The position numbers and the translations under genes were made by a program. Below, piece after piece: positions 1-8,057 of a DNA stretch of 34,521 nucleotides (the first letter of the stretch is position 1; each line of letters starts with the position of its first letter). Under the pieces are notes generated by a model. It did not search any database. It saw only the letters and a list, made by a program, of their open reading frames with translations, and was not told where the DNA came from. The stretch covers positions 1 through 34,521 of the IMG/VR virus record IMGVR_UViG_3300036791_000351; one strand, given 5' to 3'. The DNA is from a virus.

Positions 1-2282
1 GCGAATACGCGTCGAGCGTGGTTGACGCGCAGATCATCACGGGCTACGACGCCTCGCTGAAGGCGAAGTCGATGGTGCTCTCGTATGCCTATCCCATCGA
101 GACGGGCAGCTTCACCGTGTGGGGACTGGACTGGCTGCAATGCGGGATGCAAGTTCATCTCGTCGAGGAGAACATCGGTATCGACGGCGACTACACGATC
201 ATCGCGCTCACGATGCAATGGGAGGACGCATCGTTCGTGCGCTACGAGGCGCAGTTCGGCGCGGCGAAGCCGGATCTCGAAACGGTCCTGCGGCTGCTCG
301 ATCAGCGGACGAAGTGGGCGACGTCGAACGTTCCCGTGTCCACCGTCACTCCCGGCCCGCCGCCCGCTGGCAGCGTCACCGACGCCAGCATCGCACCGGG
401 AGGTCTTAGCGCAGCGGTAATCAATAGCGTGAACGCAACGACGATTCAGGGGCAGATCAACGCGAATCAGATCGGCGGCGTCAACGCGAACACGATCATC
501 GGCTCGATCACGTCGAATCAGATCGCCAGCGTCAACGCGGGCGCTATCGTCGGCGTGCTCTCGGCGAATCAGATCGGCACCGTGAATGCGGCGGCGATTC
601 AAGGCTCGATCACGGCGGGACAGATCGGCACGGTCAACGCCGGATCAATTCAGGGTGTCATCGTCTCGACGCAACTCGCGAATCAGATCATCGACAATCT
701 CGGCAAATACGCCGACGCGCTGCGGCCCATCCAGATGATCAAGAACGGCGACCCGTGGCCCCCGGTGATGCCGAACGCGAACTTCCCGCCGAACTCGTTT
801 TTCTACTACCAGCCCGACGGCAACTTCTATCAGGTGAACGCGGCGGGCACGGGATGGGCGGTGAACAACAATCCGCAAGGCTCGATGATGTCGTTCTTCA
901 ACATCGGCGCAATGCGGGCGCAGAGCATCGTCGGCCTGATCCTCGCCGCGCAGATCAACACCATCACGGCGGGACAGATCACGGGGCAGATTCAATCGAA
1001 CCAGATCGGCACGGTCAACGCTTCCGCGATCTCTGGCGGCATTCAAGCGAACCAGATCGCGACCGTCAGCGCGAACTCGATTCAGGGCGTGCTCTCGGCG
1101 AATCAGATCGACACGGTCACGGCGGGACAGATCACGGGCACGATTCAGGCGGGCCAGATCGCGAGTGTGAACGCGGGACAGATCACGGGCACGCTAGCGT
1201 ACAACCAGATCGGCTCGATCAATGCGGCGACGATCACCATCGGGCAGTTGAACGATTCGCAGATCAGCGGCATGAGCGGAGCGAAGCTCACTATCGGCAC
1301 AGTCACTTCGGATAAGTTCATCGGCTTCGGAATCGACATTGGCGGCGGCACGAATCTGCCCGCCCGTCTGCGCGTGTTGCAGTCGGGTGTGGTCATGGCG
1401 CAACTGGGTCTTCTCAGCGAAGTCGGCATCGCGGCGTACGGCGGCTGGTTTCAACTGTTCGGCGCGGGCGGCACGAGCTACAGCAACGCGCCGATCTACA
1501 CCGACGCCAGCGGGAATCTCTTCATCCGCTCCGCGAACATGAACGGCTCGACGCTCTCCGGTGCGTCGATGTCGAACCCATCGATCAACGTGTCGGGGCA
1601 GATATACACCAGTCCTTCGACCTTCGATGCGACTTACTCGACGCTGGCGTGGATCAACGAGCAGTCGCCCGATAAGACGAGCTTCATCTCGCGCGGCCTG
1701 GTTTTCTACTACAACAACTCGAAGATCGGTTCCCTCGTGCGCTCTCCCGGTGGCGGCTACGTCGAGATGGAGTTACTCGGCGGTGCGTATGTTCTGATCA
1801 ACGGCTCGAACGGCGTGCGCTCCGACGCGGGCTACTCCGTCGGCGGCACGCGCGTGATCAATTCGTCGGGGCAGTTCACGGGAGGGATCTCGACCAACTC
1901 CAGCATCTTCACGTCGAGCACCGTGCAAGCCAACGGCGGCTACTACGTCGGCGGCACGCAAGTGATCAACTCGTCGGGGCAACTGACGGCGTCGATCAAC
2001 GTGAGCAGCAACATCGTCACGTCGAGCACCGTGCAAGCGAACGGCTACTACATCGGCGGCACGCAAGTGATCAATGGCTCGGCGCAGTTCGTCGGCTCGG
2101 GCGTGATTGTTTCGGGCGGCGTCGGCGCGGCGGGCTTCAACCCGACGGGCTACACGGGCTACACGGGCAACGTGACCTTCCGCGACGGCAACGGCAACGT
2201 GTGCAACGTCTGGATCAACGGCGTCAATCAGGGCGCTTTGCAACTGCATTTTCAGGGCGGCGTCTTCGTCGGCCTTGTGTGA
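1..2282 (+). CDS. Host-contact tail protein with 17-residue repeats (5' end outside window)
   Basis: The reading frame is open to the left edge, so the GTG at 18 is probably internal and the protein is N-terminally truncated here. Residue numbers count from that GTG. Residues 1-110 are globular and resemble the end of a phage tail/baseplate domain. Residues 133-217 and 311-412 form two blocks of a perfect 17-residue period, pattern QIxxVNAxxIxGxIxx, five copies then six, with a degenerate copy at 294-310; the spacer holds an aromatic segment. Residues about 600-700 carry three longer repeats around VGGTQVINSSGQ. Regular hydrophobic spacing suggests a trimeric beta-fibre or beta-helix. Its place at the end of the tail module, before a chaperone-bearing fibre, fits a central tail fibre or adsorption protein. 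The family is not recognised with certainty. Confidence 0.75.
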   Translation, partial: EYASSVVDAQIITGYDASLKAKSMVLSYAYPIETGSFTVWGLDWLQCGMQVHLVEENIGIDGDYTIIALTMQWEDASFVRYEAQFGAAKPDLETVLRLLDQRTKWATSNVPVSTVTPGPPPAGSVTDASIAPGGLSAAVINSVNATTIQGQINANQIGGVNANTIIGSITSNQIASVNAGAIVGVLSANQIGTVNAAAIQGSITAGQIGTVNAGSIQGVIVSTQLANQIIDNLGKYADALRPIQMIKNGDPWPPVMPNANFPPNSFFYYQPDGNFYQVNAAGTGWAVNNNPQGSMMSFFNIGAMRAQSIVGLILAAQINTITAGQITGQIQSNQIGTVNASAISGGIQANQIATVSANSIQGVLSANQIDTVTAGQITGTIQAGQIASVNAGQITGTLAYNQIGSINAATITIGQLNDSQISGMSGAKLTIGTVTSDKFIGFGIDIGGGTNLPARLRVLQSGVVMAQLGLLSEVGIAAYGGWFQLFGAGGTSYSNAPIYTDASGNLFIRSANMNGSTLSGASMSNPSINVSGQIYTSPSTFDATYSTLAWINEQSPDKTSFISRGLVFYYNNSKIGSLVRSPGGGYVEMELLGGAYVLINGSNGVRSDAGYSVGGTRVINSSGQFTGGISTNSSIFTSSTVQANGGYYVGGTQVINSSGQLTASINVSSNIVTSSTVQANGYYIGGTQVINGSAQFVGSGVIVSGGVGAAGFNPTGYTGYTGNVTFRDGNGNVCNVWINGVNQGALQLHFQGGVFVGLV

Positions 2283-2292
2283 GGGAGGGACT

Positions 2293-2523
2293 ATGGAAAA
2301 CGAACAACAGAAACGCGAAGGCGAAGTCGAGAACTATCCGCTCGACGACGCGCTGATCATCATGCTCGGCGAGATCAATCAGCAGATGACCGCCTTGCAA
2401 GCGCAACGGCAAGGTGCGCTCGTGCTCTTCATCCGCCAGCAGAAGCTGGAGGGCAACTGGCAAGTCGCGGAGAACGGGAAGGAACTCGTGAAAGCGCCCG
2501 CGCTTCCGCTCAAGACCGCATAG
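2293..2523 (+). CDS. Small conserved-type tail-region protein, 76 aa
   Basis: The ATG at 2293 follows GGGAGG at 2283-2288, ten bases after the stop of the upstream tail gene; an in-frame TTG at 2275 lies inside that gene and has no ribosome site. The protein is acidic at its N-terminus and mostly helical, with a Gln-rich central segment (residues about 30-50) that could form a short coiled coil. No domain is recognised. The position between two tail fibre genes suggests a fibre assembly or connector role, but this is inferred from context only. Confidence 0.75.
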   Translation: MENEQQKREGEVENYPLDDALIIMLGEINQQMTALQAQRQGALVLFIRQQKLEGNWQVAENGKELVKAPALPLKTA

Positions 2524-2534
2524 GAGGGACAACC

Positions 2535-5500
2535 ATGTCCACGCAACCGAAGCCGCTGAACTATGCCTTTCCGAACTTCATTCCGGGGCGGCATCGCATC
2601 CCGCCGAACTTCAAGCTCTTCCCCGAAGCGTTCTTCCCCGAACTGAAGGCGGCGAGTCTGCCATCGACGCCGCCGATTCCGCCGACGGTGGCGACGGGCG
2701 ACATCATCACGGCGGGACACGAGAACACCGTCACGACCGCTATAAACGATCTCTGGACAAATGAGCAGTGGATCGCCGCGAACATGCTGGCGGACCCAAC
2801 CACGGCGACCGGAGACATCATGGTGAGGGGTTCTAGCGGACTCACTCGACTCCCCGTCGGCGGCAACGGACAGGTGCTCACCGCCGATAGCACCGTGACG
2901 GCTCTCGGCCTCAAGTGGACGGCTCTCAGCGCGGCTTCCATCGGCGCAGTGCCGACGACGCGGCAAGTGATCGCGGGCGCTGGCATGACGGGCGGCGGAT
3001 CGCTGGCTACCGACGTCACGCTGAACGCGAAGCCGATGGCCGCATCGGGTGCCGCGCACTCTCCCGGCATGGTCCCCGACCCCGGCGCGACGGCGGGCGC
3101 GACTCGCTTCCTTCGCGAAGACGCGACATGGACCGTCGTTAGCGCGAGTGCCATCGGCGCGGTCGCGACGAGCTTTCAGGTGATCGCTGGCCCCGGCTTG
3201 ACGGGCGGCGGTGCGCTCACGGGCAGTAGCGTCATGCTCAGTGCGCCCGTGATGATCGCATCCGGCGCATCGCACGCGGCGGGCCTTGCACCCGACCCCG
3301 GCGCGACGGCGGGCATCACGAGGTACTTGCGCGAGGATGCGACGTGGGTAGCTCTCAGCGCGGCCTCTGTCGGCGCAGTGCCGACGACGACCCAAGTGAT
3401 CGCGGGACCGGGACTGAGCGGCGGCGGTGCGCTCTCGGGGAACGTCACGCTCTCCGCGCCCGTGATGATCGCATCGGGGAGCGGACACGCGGCGGGACTC
3501 GTGCCCGATCCCGGCGCGACGGCGGGCGCGGCTCACTATCTGCGCGAGGACGGGACGTGGGCGGTCCCTCCCGGCGCGGGCGGCGGCATGAACGATCCGA
3601 CGACGACGCTCGGCGATCTGATAGTGCATGGCTCGGGCGGGACGACGCGCTTGCCCGTGGGCGGCAACGGACAGGTGCTCACCGCCGATAGCACCGTGGC
3701 CGCGCTCGGCGTCAAGTGGGCGGCTCCGACGGTCGGCATGACGGACCCGACGACGACGAAGGGCGATCTGATCGTGCATGGCACCGTGACGACGCGGATC
3801 GGCGTCGGCGGCGACGGACAGGTGCTCACCGCCGATTCCACGCAGACGCTCGGCGTCAAGTGGGCCACGCCGACGGGCACCGCGAACTACTGGGTCAACG
3901 GCGCACTGATCGGCACGCAGCCCACACTAAATCTGATCGCGGGCAGCAACATCACGATCAGCGGCGTCGTCACCGGGAGCCGCGTCGATGTCACGATCAA
4001 CTCGACCGCAGCGGGCGGTGCGAATCAGACGCCGTGGACGAGCGACATTGACGCCGCCAGCCATATGTTGAGCAACGCGAGTGCTATCGGCGTGGGCACT
4101 GGAGCCAACACCGCATGGCCGCTCTGGCTGGTCATCAACAGTGCAAGCTCGACCGGACAGGCGCAGATGTGGAACAAAGCATCCGGTGGAGCCAGCGGCT
4201 TCCTACTCGCGGCGGAAGGCGGCACGAACGCTGGCGGCATCATGTTCTGCGGCTCCGCATACGCCGCGCCGACCTGGAGCAGCACGCTCTTCGTCTACAC
4301 GCAAGGCGCGAACGATATCGGCTTCGGCACGGCCAACGTCGAGCGGATGCGGATCACGAAAACGGGGTTGGTGGGCATCGGCACCGCAGTGCCAGCGCAG
4401 CGCGTCACCATCGTCGGCGATGCCCAGAATTGGGCCACGCTTACTCAGACGACTATCTCTATCAGCGACACTGACGCAACGGCGAGCGGTGCGAATGGCG
4501 GGCGTCTGCTGCGCATCATGAACCGCCGCAACACGGGCGTGATTTCGCAGAATCTTACCAGCGCGGACGGCACGAATTTTACGCTCGATCAGACCGGGAA
4601 CGGTGGGCTGTGGGCGTCATTTAACAACGCTTCTTTCTCGATTTCTTTCGCGTCAGCGGGAACGAATCCGGTAGCTATTTCGCCAGCGATTCTCACCGCT
4701 GTAGCCACTGGCGTGGGCATCGGCGTGAGCGTCCCACTCAACACCTTCCACGTTCATGCAGCGGCCAATGAAAACTTACTCGTCGGCCAAGCCGTCTCGA
4801 TTAGTGGGGCGGTTTCAGTCAGTGCCGTCAACGATGCGAACTCAGCCAATACTCCTCTCGAAATACGGGCGAATCCTACTGTCTTCATGGTGGGCAACGT
4901 CGGCATCGGAATGAATCCCAGTTATGCGCTTGACGTGAACGGTGGCGCTCGTTGCTCCGGGGCTTTTTTTTGCAACAGCAGTATAACCGCAAGTCAAAAT
5001 GTCTACGCTAGTGGGAGCGTCCTCGCCAGCGGCGTTGGCAGTACGTTCGGTGGGCCAGCGGGCAGCGCAAGCGCCCCTAGCACCGCGAACACGAACATCC
5101 TTCTGTACAACAATTCGACGGTCAACTGGGCCGGAATCGGCGCGGATGGCGGCGGGAACATGTACTTCAAGGTGGGCACATCCGGCTCTCCCGCTGCGGC
5201 GGTGACGATTCTGGCGAGTAATCAGTTCGTCGGCATCGGCACGGGCGCGACGACTCCTGCGAATCAGTTGACCATCATTCCCGTATCTAACTTTGGCTCC
5301 GCAACGATCACCAGTCAACTCGCAATCGGAGAGCAAAGTAATAACGCCGCCTATCGCTTGAATCTCGGCTACTTCAATGACGGCAACTGGAAAGGATTTG
5401 TTCAGACATACATGAACTCGGGGGGCGCTGCGCTCTTACTCAATCCGAACGGCGGCAATGTGGGCGTGAACTCGACGAGTCCCGCATACCCTCTTACCGT

Positions 5501-6284
5501 ACACGGGCAAGTGGCGTTCTATCACGGAACCCAAAGCTGCGCCTTTTTCCAGACCAGTGCCGGGGCTGCTGGATGGCAGATCGGGCGCTCCATCAACGGC
5601 AACGACCAGAACGATTTCTTCATCTACAACCAAGCAAACAGCACGGTGGCCGTCAGCATCGTCAATACCAATGTCGCCATCAACACCACGAACACGACCG
5701 CACGCTTCACGATCAGCACGTCGGGCTATAGCAGTCCTGCGGCGGGACAGAACAGGGCCAGCGTCTACTTCACGCCGGGAACATGGGGCTTGCAGATCGG
5801 TCACTATGCGGCGGGCGACACATGGTTTCAATCGCAGCGCGACGACGGCAACGGCTCGATGTATAACATTCTTCTGCAACCCATCGGCGGCGGCGTCGGC
5901 ATCGGAATGCAGAGCGGGCCAGCCTACAATCTGCAACTGGCGAACGACTCGGCGGGCAAGCCCAGTGCGAACTGGACGGTGACTTCCGACGTGCGCACAA
6001 AGCGCAACATACGGCCCTATCTCGAAGGGCTGAAGACGCTCTTGCGATTGCATCCGACCTCATTCGAGTACAACGGCGAGGCGGAAACGCCGGAAGGACT
6101 GGAGCGCGTCGGGCTGGTAGCGCAAGATGTCGCCGACGTGATTCCCGGCTGCGTGCAAAAGATCGTGGCTCACATACACGGCGAAGAGACGGAAGTCCTC
6201 GCGCTCAACACGAGCGACTTGCAATGGATGATGCTCAACGCGCTGCGCGAGATCGACACGCGTTTGCGCGAAGCGAATTTATAA
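2535..6284 (+). CDS. Long tail fibre with C-terminal S74 intramolecular chaperone
   Basis: The 1249-residue protein starts at ATG 2535 behind AGGAGGGA (2522-2529). The N-terminal 450 residues contain repeated modules: LREDATW boundaries, GPGLTGGGALTG-like segments and a LPVGGNGQVLTADST module in three copies, as in fibre shafts. The middle is low-complexity Gly/Ala/Ser/Asn beta-rich sequence. Residues 1150-1249 match the peptidase S74 (endosialidase-type) chaperone: SDVRTKRNI with Ser1151 and Lys1156, GLVAQDV and a C-terminal helix. In this family the domain drives trimerisation of the fibre and then cleaves itself off just before the conserved Ser using a Ser-Lys dyad, so mature fibre would end near residue 1150. 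It is presumed to bind the host surface. Confidence 0.88.
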   Translation: MSTQPKPLNYAFPNFIPGRHRIPPNFKLFPEAFFPELKAASLPSTPPIPPTVATGDIITAGHENTVTTAINDLWTNEQWIAANMLADPTTATGDIMVRGSSGLTRLPVGGNGQVLTADSTVTALGLKWTALSAASIGAVPTTRQVIAGAGMTGGGSLATDVTLNAKPMAASGAAHSPGMVPDPGATAGATRFLREDATWTVVSASAIGAVATSFQVIAGPGLTGGGALTGSSVMLSAPVMIASGASHAAGLAPDPGATAGITRYLREDATWVALSAASVGAVPTTTQVIAGPGLSGGGALSGNVTLSAPVMIASGSGHAAGLVPDPGATAGAAHYLREDGTWAVPPGAGGGMNDPTTTLGDLIVHGSGGTTRLPVGGNGQVLTADSTVAALGVKWAAPTVGMTDPTTTKGDLIVHGTVTTRIGVGGDGQVLTADSTQTLGVKWATPTGTANYWVNGALIGTQPTLNLIAGSNITISGVVTGSRVDVTINSTAAGGANQTPWTSDIDAASHMLSNASAIGVGTGANTAWPLWLVINSASSTGQAQMWNKASGGASGFLLAAEGGTNAGGIMFCGSAYAAPTWSSTLFVYTQGANDIGFGTANVERMRITKTGLVGIGTAVPAQRVTIVGDAQNWATLTQTTISISDTDATASGANGGRLLRIMNRRNTGVISQNLTSADGTNFTLDQTGNGGLWASFNNASFSISFASAGTNPVAISPAILTAVATGVGIGVSVPLNTFHVHAAANENLLVGQAVSISGAVSVSAVNDANSANTPLEIRANPTVFMVGNVGIGMNPSYALDVNGGARCSGAFFCNSSITASQNVYASGSVLASGVGSTFGGPAGSASAPSTANTNILLYNNSTVNWAGIGADGGGNMYFKVGTSGSPAAAVTILASNQFVGIGTGATTPANQLTIIPVSNFGSATITSQLAIGEQSNNAAYRLNLGYFNDGNWKGFVQTYMNSGGAALLLNPNGGNVGVNSTSPAYPLTVHGQVAFYHGTQSCAFFQTSAGAAGWQIGRSINGNDQNDFFIYNQANSTVAVSIVNTNVAINTTNTTARFTISTSGYSSPAAGQNRASVYFTPGTWGLQIGHYAAGDTWFQSQRDDGNGSMYNILLQPIGGGVGIGMQSGPAYNLQLANDSAGKPSANWTVTSDVRTKRNIRPYLEGLKTLLRLHPTSFEYNGEAETPEGLERVGLVAQDVADVIPGCVQKIVAHIHGEETEVLALNTSDLQWMMLNALREIDTRLREANL
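2859..2897 (+). repeat. 39-bp direct repeat, copy 1, in fibre gene
   Basis: This stretch is identical to 3660-3698, and a diverged third copy lies around 3806-3840. It encodes the GGNGQVLTADSTV module of the fibre. Near-identity at DNA level, including third codon positions, points to recent duplication or gene conversion and offers a site for recombination that would change the length of the fibre shaft. Confidence 0.85.
3660..3698 (+). repeat. 39-bp direct repeat, copy 2, in fibre gene
   Basis: Identical to 2859-2897 and about 800 bases downstream of it, in the same reading frame. Recombination between the two copies would delete or duplicate about 267 residues of the fibre without breaking the frame. 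Confidence 0.85.
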
Positions 6285-6302
6285 GAGGAGGTCAATAAGT
6301 TC

Positions 6303-6590
6303 ATGACTTACGAGGAAAGCGCAGCCCTGATGATAGATCTGGACTTCCGGGGCAGAATCAAGGTATCCGCACTGAAATACGCGGATAGCATCATGGGCGA
6401 AGCGGAAACGACGCCCGCGCATAACACGCGAGTGCGATGGGCGACCAACTGCATGACGAACCCCGACATGACCGCAACGCAACTTCAGCCGCCCGTCTGC
6501 ATGGACGCCGCCGTTCAGGCCGACGGCGCGGAGATCACCGACGAAGCGCTTCAGGGAAGCGTGGAGGCGACTGTCAATAAGTTGTTGTAA
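6303..6590 (+). CDS. Hypothetical phage protein, 95 aa
   Basis: ATG 6303 follows AGAGGAGG at 6285-6292, just after the fibre stop. The protein is a single small alpha/beta-looking unit with no signal peptide or membrane segment, with Met-rich patches and a helical C-terminus ending in VNKLL. The family is not recognised. It closes the tail transcription unit; it could be a fibre accessory protein, but nothing in its sequence shows this. Confidence 0.7.
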   Translation: MTYEESAALMIDLDFRGRIKVSALKYADSIMGEAETTPAHNTRVRWATNCMTNPDMTATQLQPPVCMDAAVQADGAEITDEALQGSVEATVNKLL

Positions 6591-6721
6591 GCTGCCACCG
6601 CTCGACGCATGACAGCAATAACGGAATTTACACAAAAAGAATAACGACTGGTTACATCGTATGGCTGTTTCGTCGTCAGTACATCAATTGCCCCGGCGTA
6701 ACGTTAGGGAGATGTACCGAA

Positions 6722-7081
6722 ATGAACCAGCAGCCGTCCCCGCTGATGACTGCCCGATGCGCTCGGGCGATGCAGTACATGGACGAGCATTTAGAGGAAA
6801 CGATCACGCTGGCGGACCTCGCGAACGCGATGGACGTGAGCAATGATCGGCGCGTGGAAGAGGCATTTCACGCGTGTTTGGGCAAGTCGCCGATGGTCGC
6901 GCTACGCGAGAAGAAGCTGATCAAGATCCGCGAGAAGCTGCTTCATCCAGACCACACCGTCAACGTCAAGGCGGCTCGTTGTAAGTACGGCCTGTTTCAC
7001 GGCGGCGAGTTCGCGCGGTATTACTTCGCACTATTCGGCGAGAAACCATCCGATACGTTGAGGCGCGGCAAGGCCGAATAA
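6722..7081 (+). CDS. AraC-type HTH transcriptional regulator, DNA-binding domain only
   Basis: The 119-residue protein aligns along almost its whole length with the AraC/XylS DNA-binding domain. The first helix-turn-helix covers about residues 28-55 (TLADLANAMDVS..., then AFHACLGKSPMVAL), followed by a linker helix (KLIKIREKLL), a second helix-turn-helix, and the family signature FARYYFALFGEKPSDTLRRG near the C-terminus. There is no N-terminal effector-binding domain, so it would act like single-domain members such as SoxS or MarA, with activity set by its own level. ATG 6722 has GGGAGA at 6708-6713. It lies just before the large control region at 7082-7554 and may act there. The first HTH is divergent (SNDRRVEEAF). 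Confidence 0.82.
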   Translation: MNQQPSPLMTARCARAMQYMDEHLEETITLADLANAMDVSNDRRVEEAFHACLGKSPMVALREKKLIKIREKLLHPDHTVNVKAARCKYGLFHGGEFARYYFALFGEKPSDTLRRGKAE

Positions 7082-7093
7082 AAAGAATTAGTA

Positions 7094-7105
7094 TCGGAAT
7101 TCCGA
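7094..7105. promoter_or_regulatory. 12-bp palindrome, candidate operator copy 1
   Basis: TCGGAATTCCGA is a perfect palindrome. The same 12 bases occur at 16984-16995, the other main control region. Including flanks, the match extends to TATCGGAATTCCGAC with the second copy read on the opposite strand. A dimeric repressor or activator site is the simplest reading. Confidence 0.5.
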
Positions 7106-7128
7106 CAGTCCGCATTGACGGTTTTCCG

Positions 7129-7176
7129 CTATGAATTGCCCTATCGAATCCGTAAATTTTCGGATACGATTCATAG
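7129..7176. promoter_or_regulatory. Imperfect inverted repeat
   Basis: CTATGAAT (7129-7136) pairs with ATTCATAG (7169-7176), and inside it ATCCG (7148-7152) pairs with CGGAT (7161-7165) around an A/T-rich loop. The left arm has about eight extra bases. It could be a pair of protein-binding half-sites or a structured RNA; no coding explanation was found. Confidence 0.35.
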
Positions 7177-7387
7177 CGTCATGTGCGCGGTAGTCGAGCG
7201 CGGTCCCCCCGGCATACGAACGGATGCATGTAGCGGATTTGTGGGCCTTTCGGCAATTCTCCCCCATCCCCACCACAAAGCGCGACATCGCACCCGTTAA
7301 CACATCACTGCATCAGCAACCCAATTACTAACATCACTCCGCGGATCTGCACCGCTACAAGTGTGCCTACACGAAGCGCATTAGTCA

Positions 7388-7421
7388 CTTAGTGGCAAGT
7401 ATCTGAAAGCACGCCACTAAG
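7388..7421. promoter_or_regulatory. 9-bp inverted repeat next to early promoter
   Basis: CTTAGTGGC (7388-7396) and GCCACTAAG (7413-7421) are exact reverse complements with 16 bases between them. The right arm ends three bases before the -35 hexamer of the early promoter, a typical position for an operator bound by a dimer or by two dimers. Confidence 0.5.
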
Positions 7422-7424
7422 CGC

Positions 7425-7453
7425 TTGACGCGTTTTTCGCGCGAGTGTATATT
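7425..7453 (+). promoter_or_regulatory. Sigma70-like promoter of the early operon
   Basis: TTGACG (7425-7430) and TATATT (7448-7453) are separated by exactly 17 bases. It points into the early genes starting at 7555, leaving a leader of roughly 95 bases. This is the best promoter match I found in the window; it abuts an inverted repeat that could repress or activate it. Confidence 0.65.
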
Positions 7454-7554
7454 CGCAATTTCAAGGGGATCGCACCGAAGACGGCAACCCACTTCACGGC
7501 GCGAGGATGACCCCCAAACCGCAGCCGCAGGACTAACTCAGGAGACGTGTGCCA

Positions 7555-7851
7555 ATGGCCCGACTTATTATCGAAGACTCCGAAAAATTTCCTCGGGTGA
7601 ATACCCGGATCACGCGGGAGACGCTGGCCCGATTGAACTATGCGTGCCAGATGCGCGAGAAGCAAGAGCCGCGCACTTGTCCGCAAGGTACGATTCTGGC
7701 CGAACTCATCATGGAGCATCTGCCGCCCGCTCCCGACGGAGAGTTCGCGGAGGTGCCGACGCCGCGCAAGAAAGCACCGAAGAGCGTCAAGCGCGGACGC
7801 CCGCCGAAGGCAGAGAAGGCGGCGGCGGCGACGGAGAAGCTCACGGCATGA
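7555..7851 (+). CDS. Small RHH-like / AT-hook-like protein, first gene of early operon
   Basis: The 98-residue protein begins at ATG 7555 with CAGGAG at 7539-7544; an in-frame GTG at 7549 is too close to that site. Residues 14-57 look like a ribbon-helix-helix unit: a short strand (RVNTRI), a helix (TRETLARLNYACQMRE) and a second helix (TILAELIMEHL), as in CopG/Arc-type dimeric DNA-binding proteins. The C-terminus is basic and includes KRGRPPKA (residues 79-86), resembling an AT-hook. It is directly downstream of the early promoter, so autoregulation of that promoter is plausible. The assignment rests on pattern recognition only. Confidence 0.7.
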   Translation: MARLIIEDSEKFPRVNTRITRETLARLNYACQMREKQEPRTCPQGTILAELIMEHLPPAPDGEFAEVPTPRKKAPKSVKRGRPPKAEKAAAATEKLTA

Positions 7852-8057
7852 CGGGACGCATCCAGAGCGCGTTCGAGCGGGAACTCTTCGGCGTGCGCTG
7901 CGATCAGTGCCGAAGGGTTCCCGGCGTGCGGCTCTTCGACGGCGTGTGGGTCTGCAACGAGTGCGCCGTCGTTCTGTCGGATCGACTGACGGCGGAACAG
8001 CTAGGGATCAGCAAATTAAAGGGGAGGAGAGGCAATGGATCAAATCATCCGAAATAG
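7848..8057 (+). CDS. Small zinc-ribbon protein, 69 aa
   Basis: ATG 7848 overlaps the preceding stop in an ATGA junction, and the 3' end overlaps the next gene by 23 bases. Two CxxC pairs, Cys19/Cys22 and Cys36/Cys39, enclose a short beta hairpin, which is the layout of a zinc ribbon. It sits immediately before the recombination exonuclease. A nucleic-acid or protein-binding role is likely, but the specific function is unknown. Confidence 0.7.
   Translation: MTGRIQSAFERELFGVRCDQCRRVPGVRLFDGVWVCNECAVVLSDRLTAEQLGISKLKGRRGNGSNHPK

Larger units (their letters stand above)
7082..7554. other. Non-coding control region
   Basis: About 470 bases without a convincing gene: the short ORFs on either strand have no ribosome site and poor codon use. 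It holds a perfect 12-bp palindrome (7094-7105), an imperfect inverted repeat (7129-7176), a 9-bp inverted repeat (7388-7421), a sigma70-like promoter (7425-7453) and a leader of about 95 bases before the first early gene. It separates the tail module from the early operon and is the best candidate for the lytic/lysogenic control point. Confidence 0.7.

Noticed and set aside
414-1253. Regular 51-bp repeats considered as a CRISPR-like array
   Set aside because: The repetition is in the encoded peptide, with variable DNA and no repeat/spacer structure.
7088-7303. Short ORFs on both strands in the control region
   Set aside because: No ribosome sites, low-quality codon use, and they overlap palindromes better explained as regulatory DNA.
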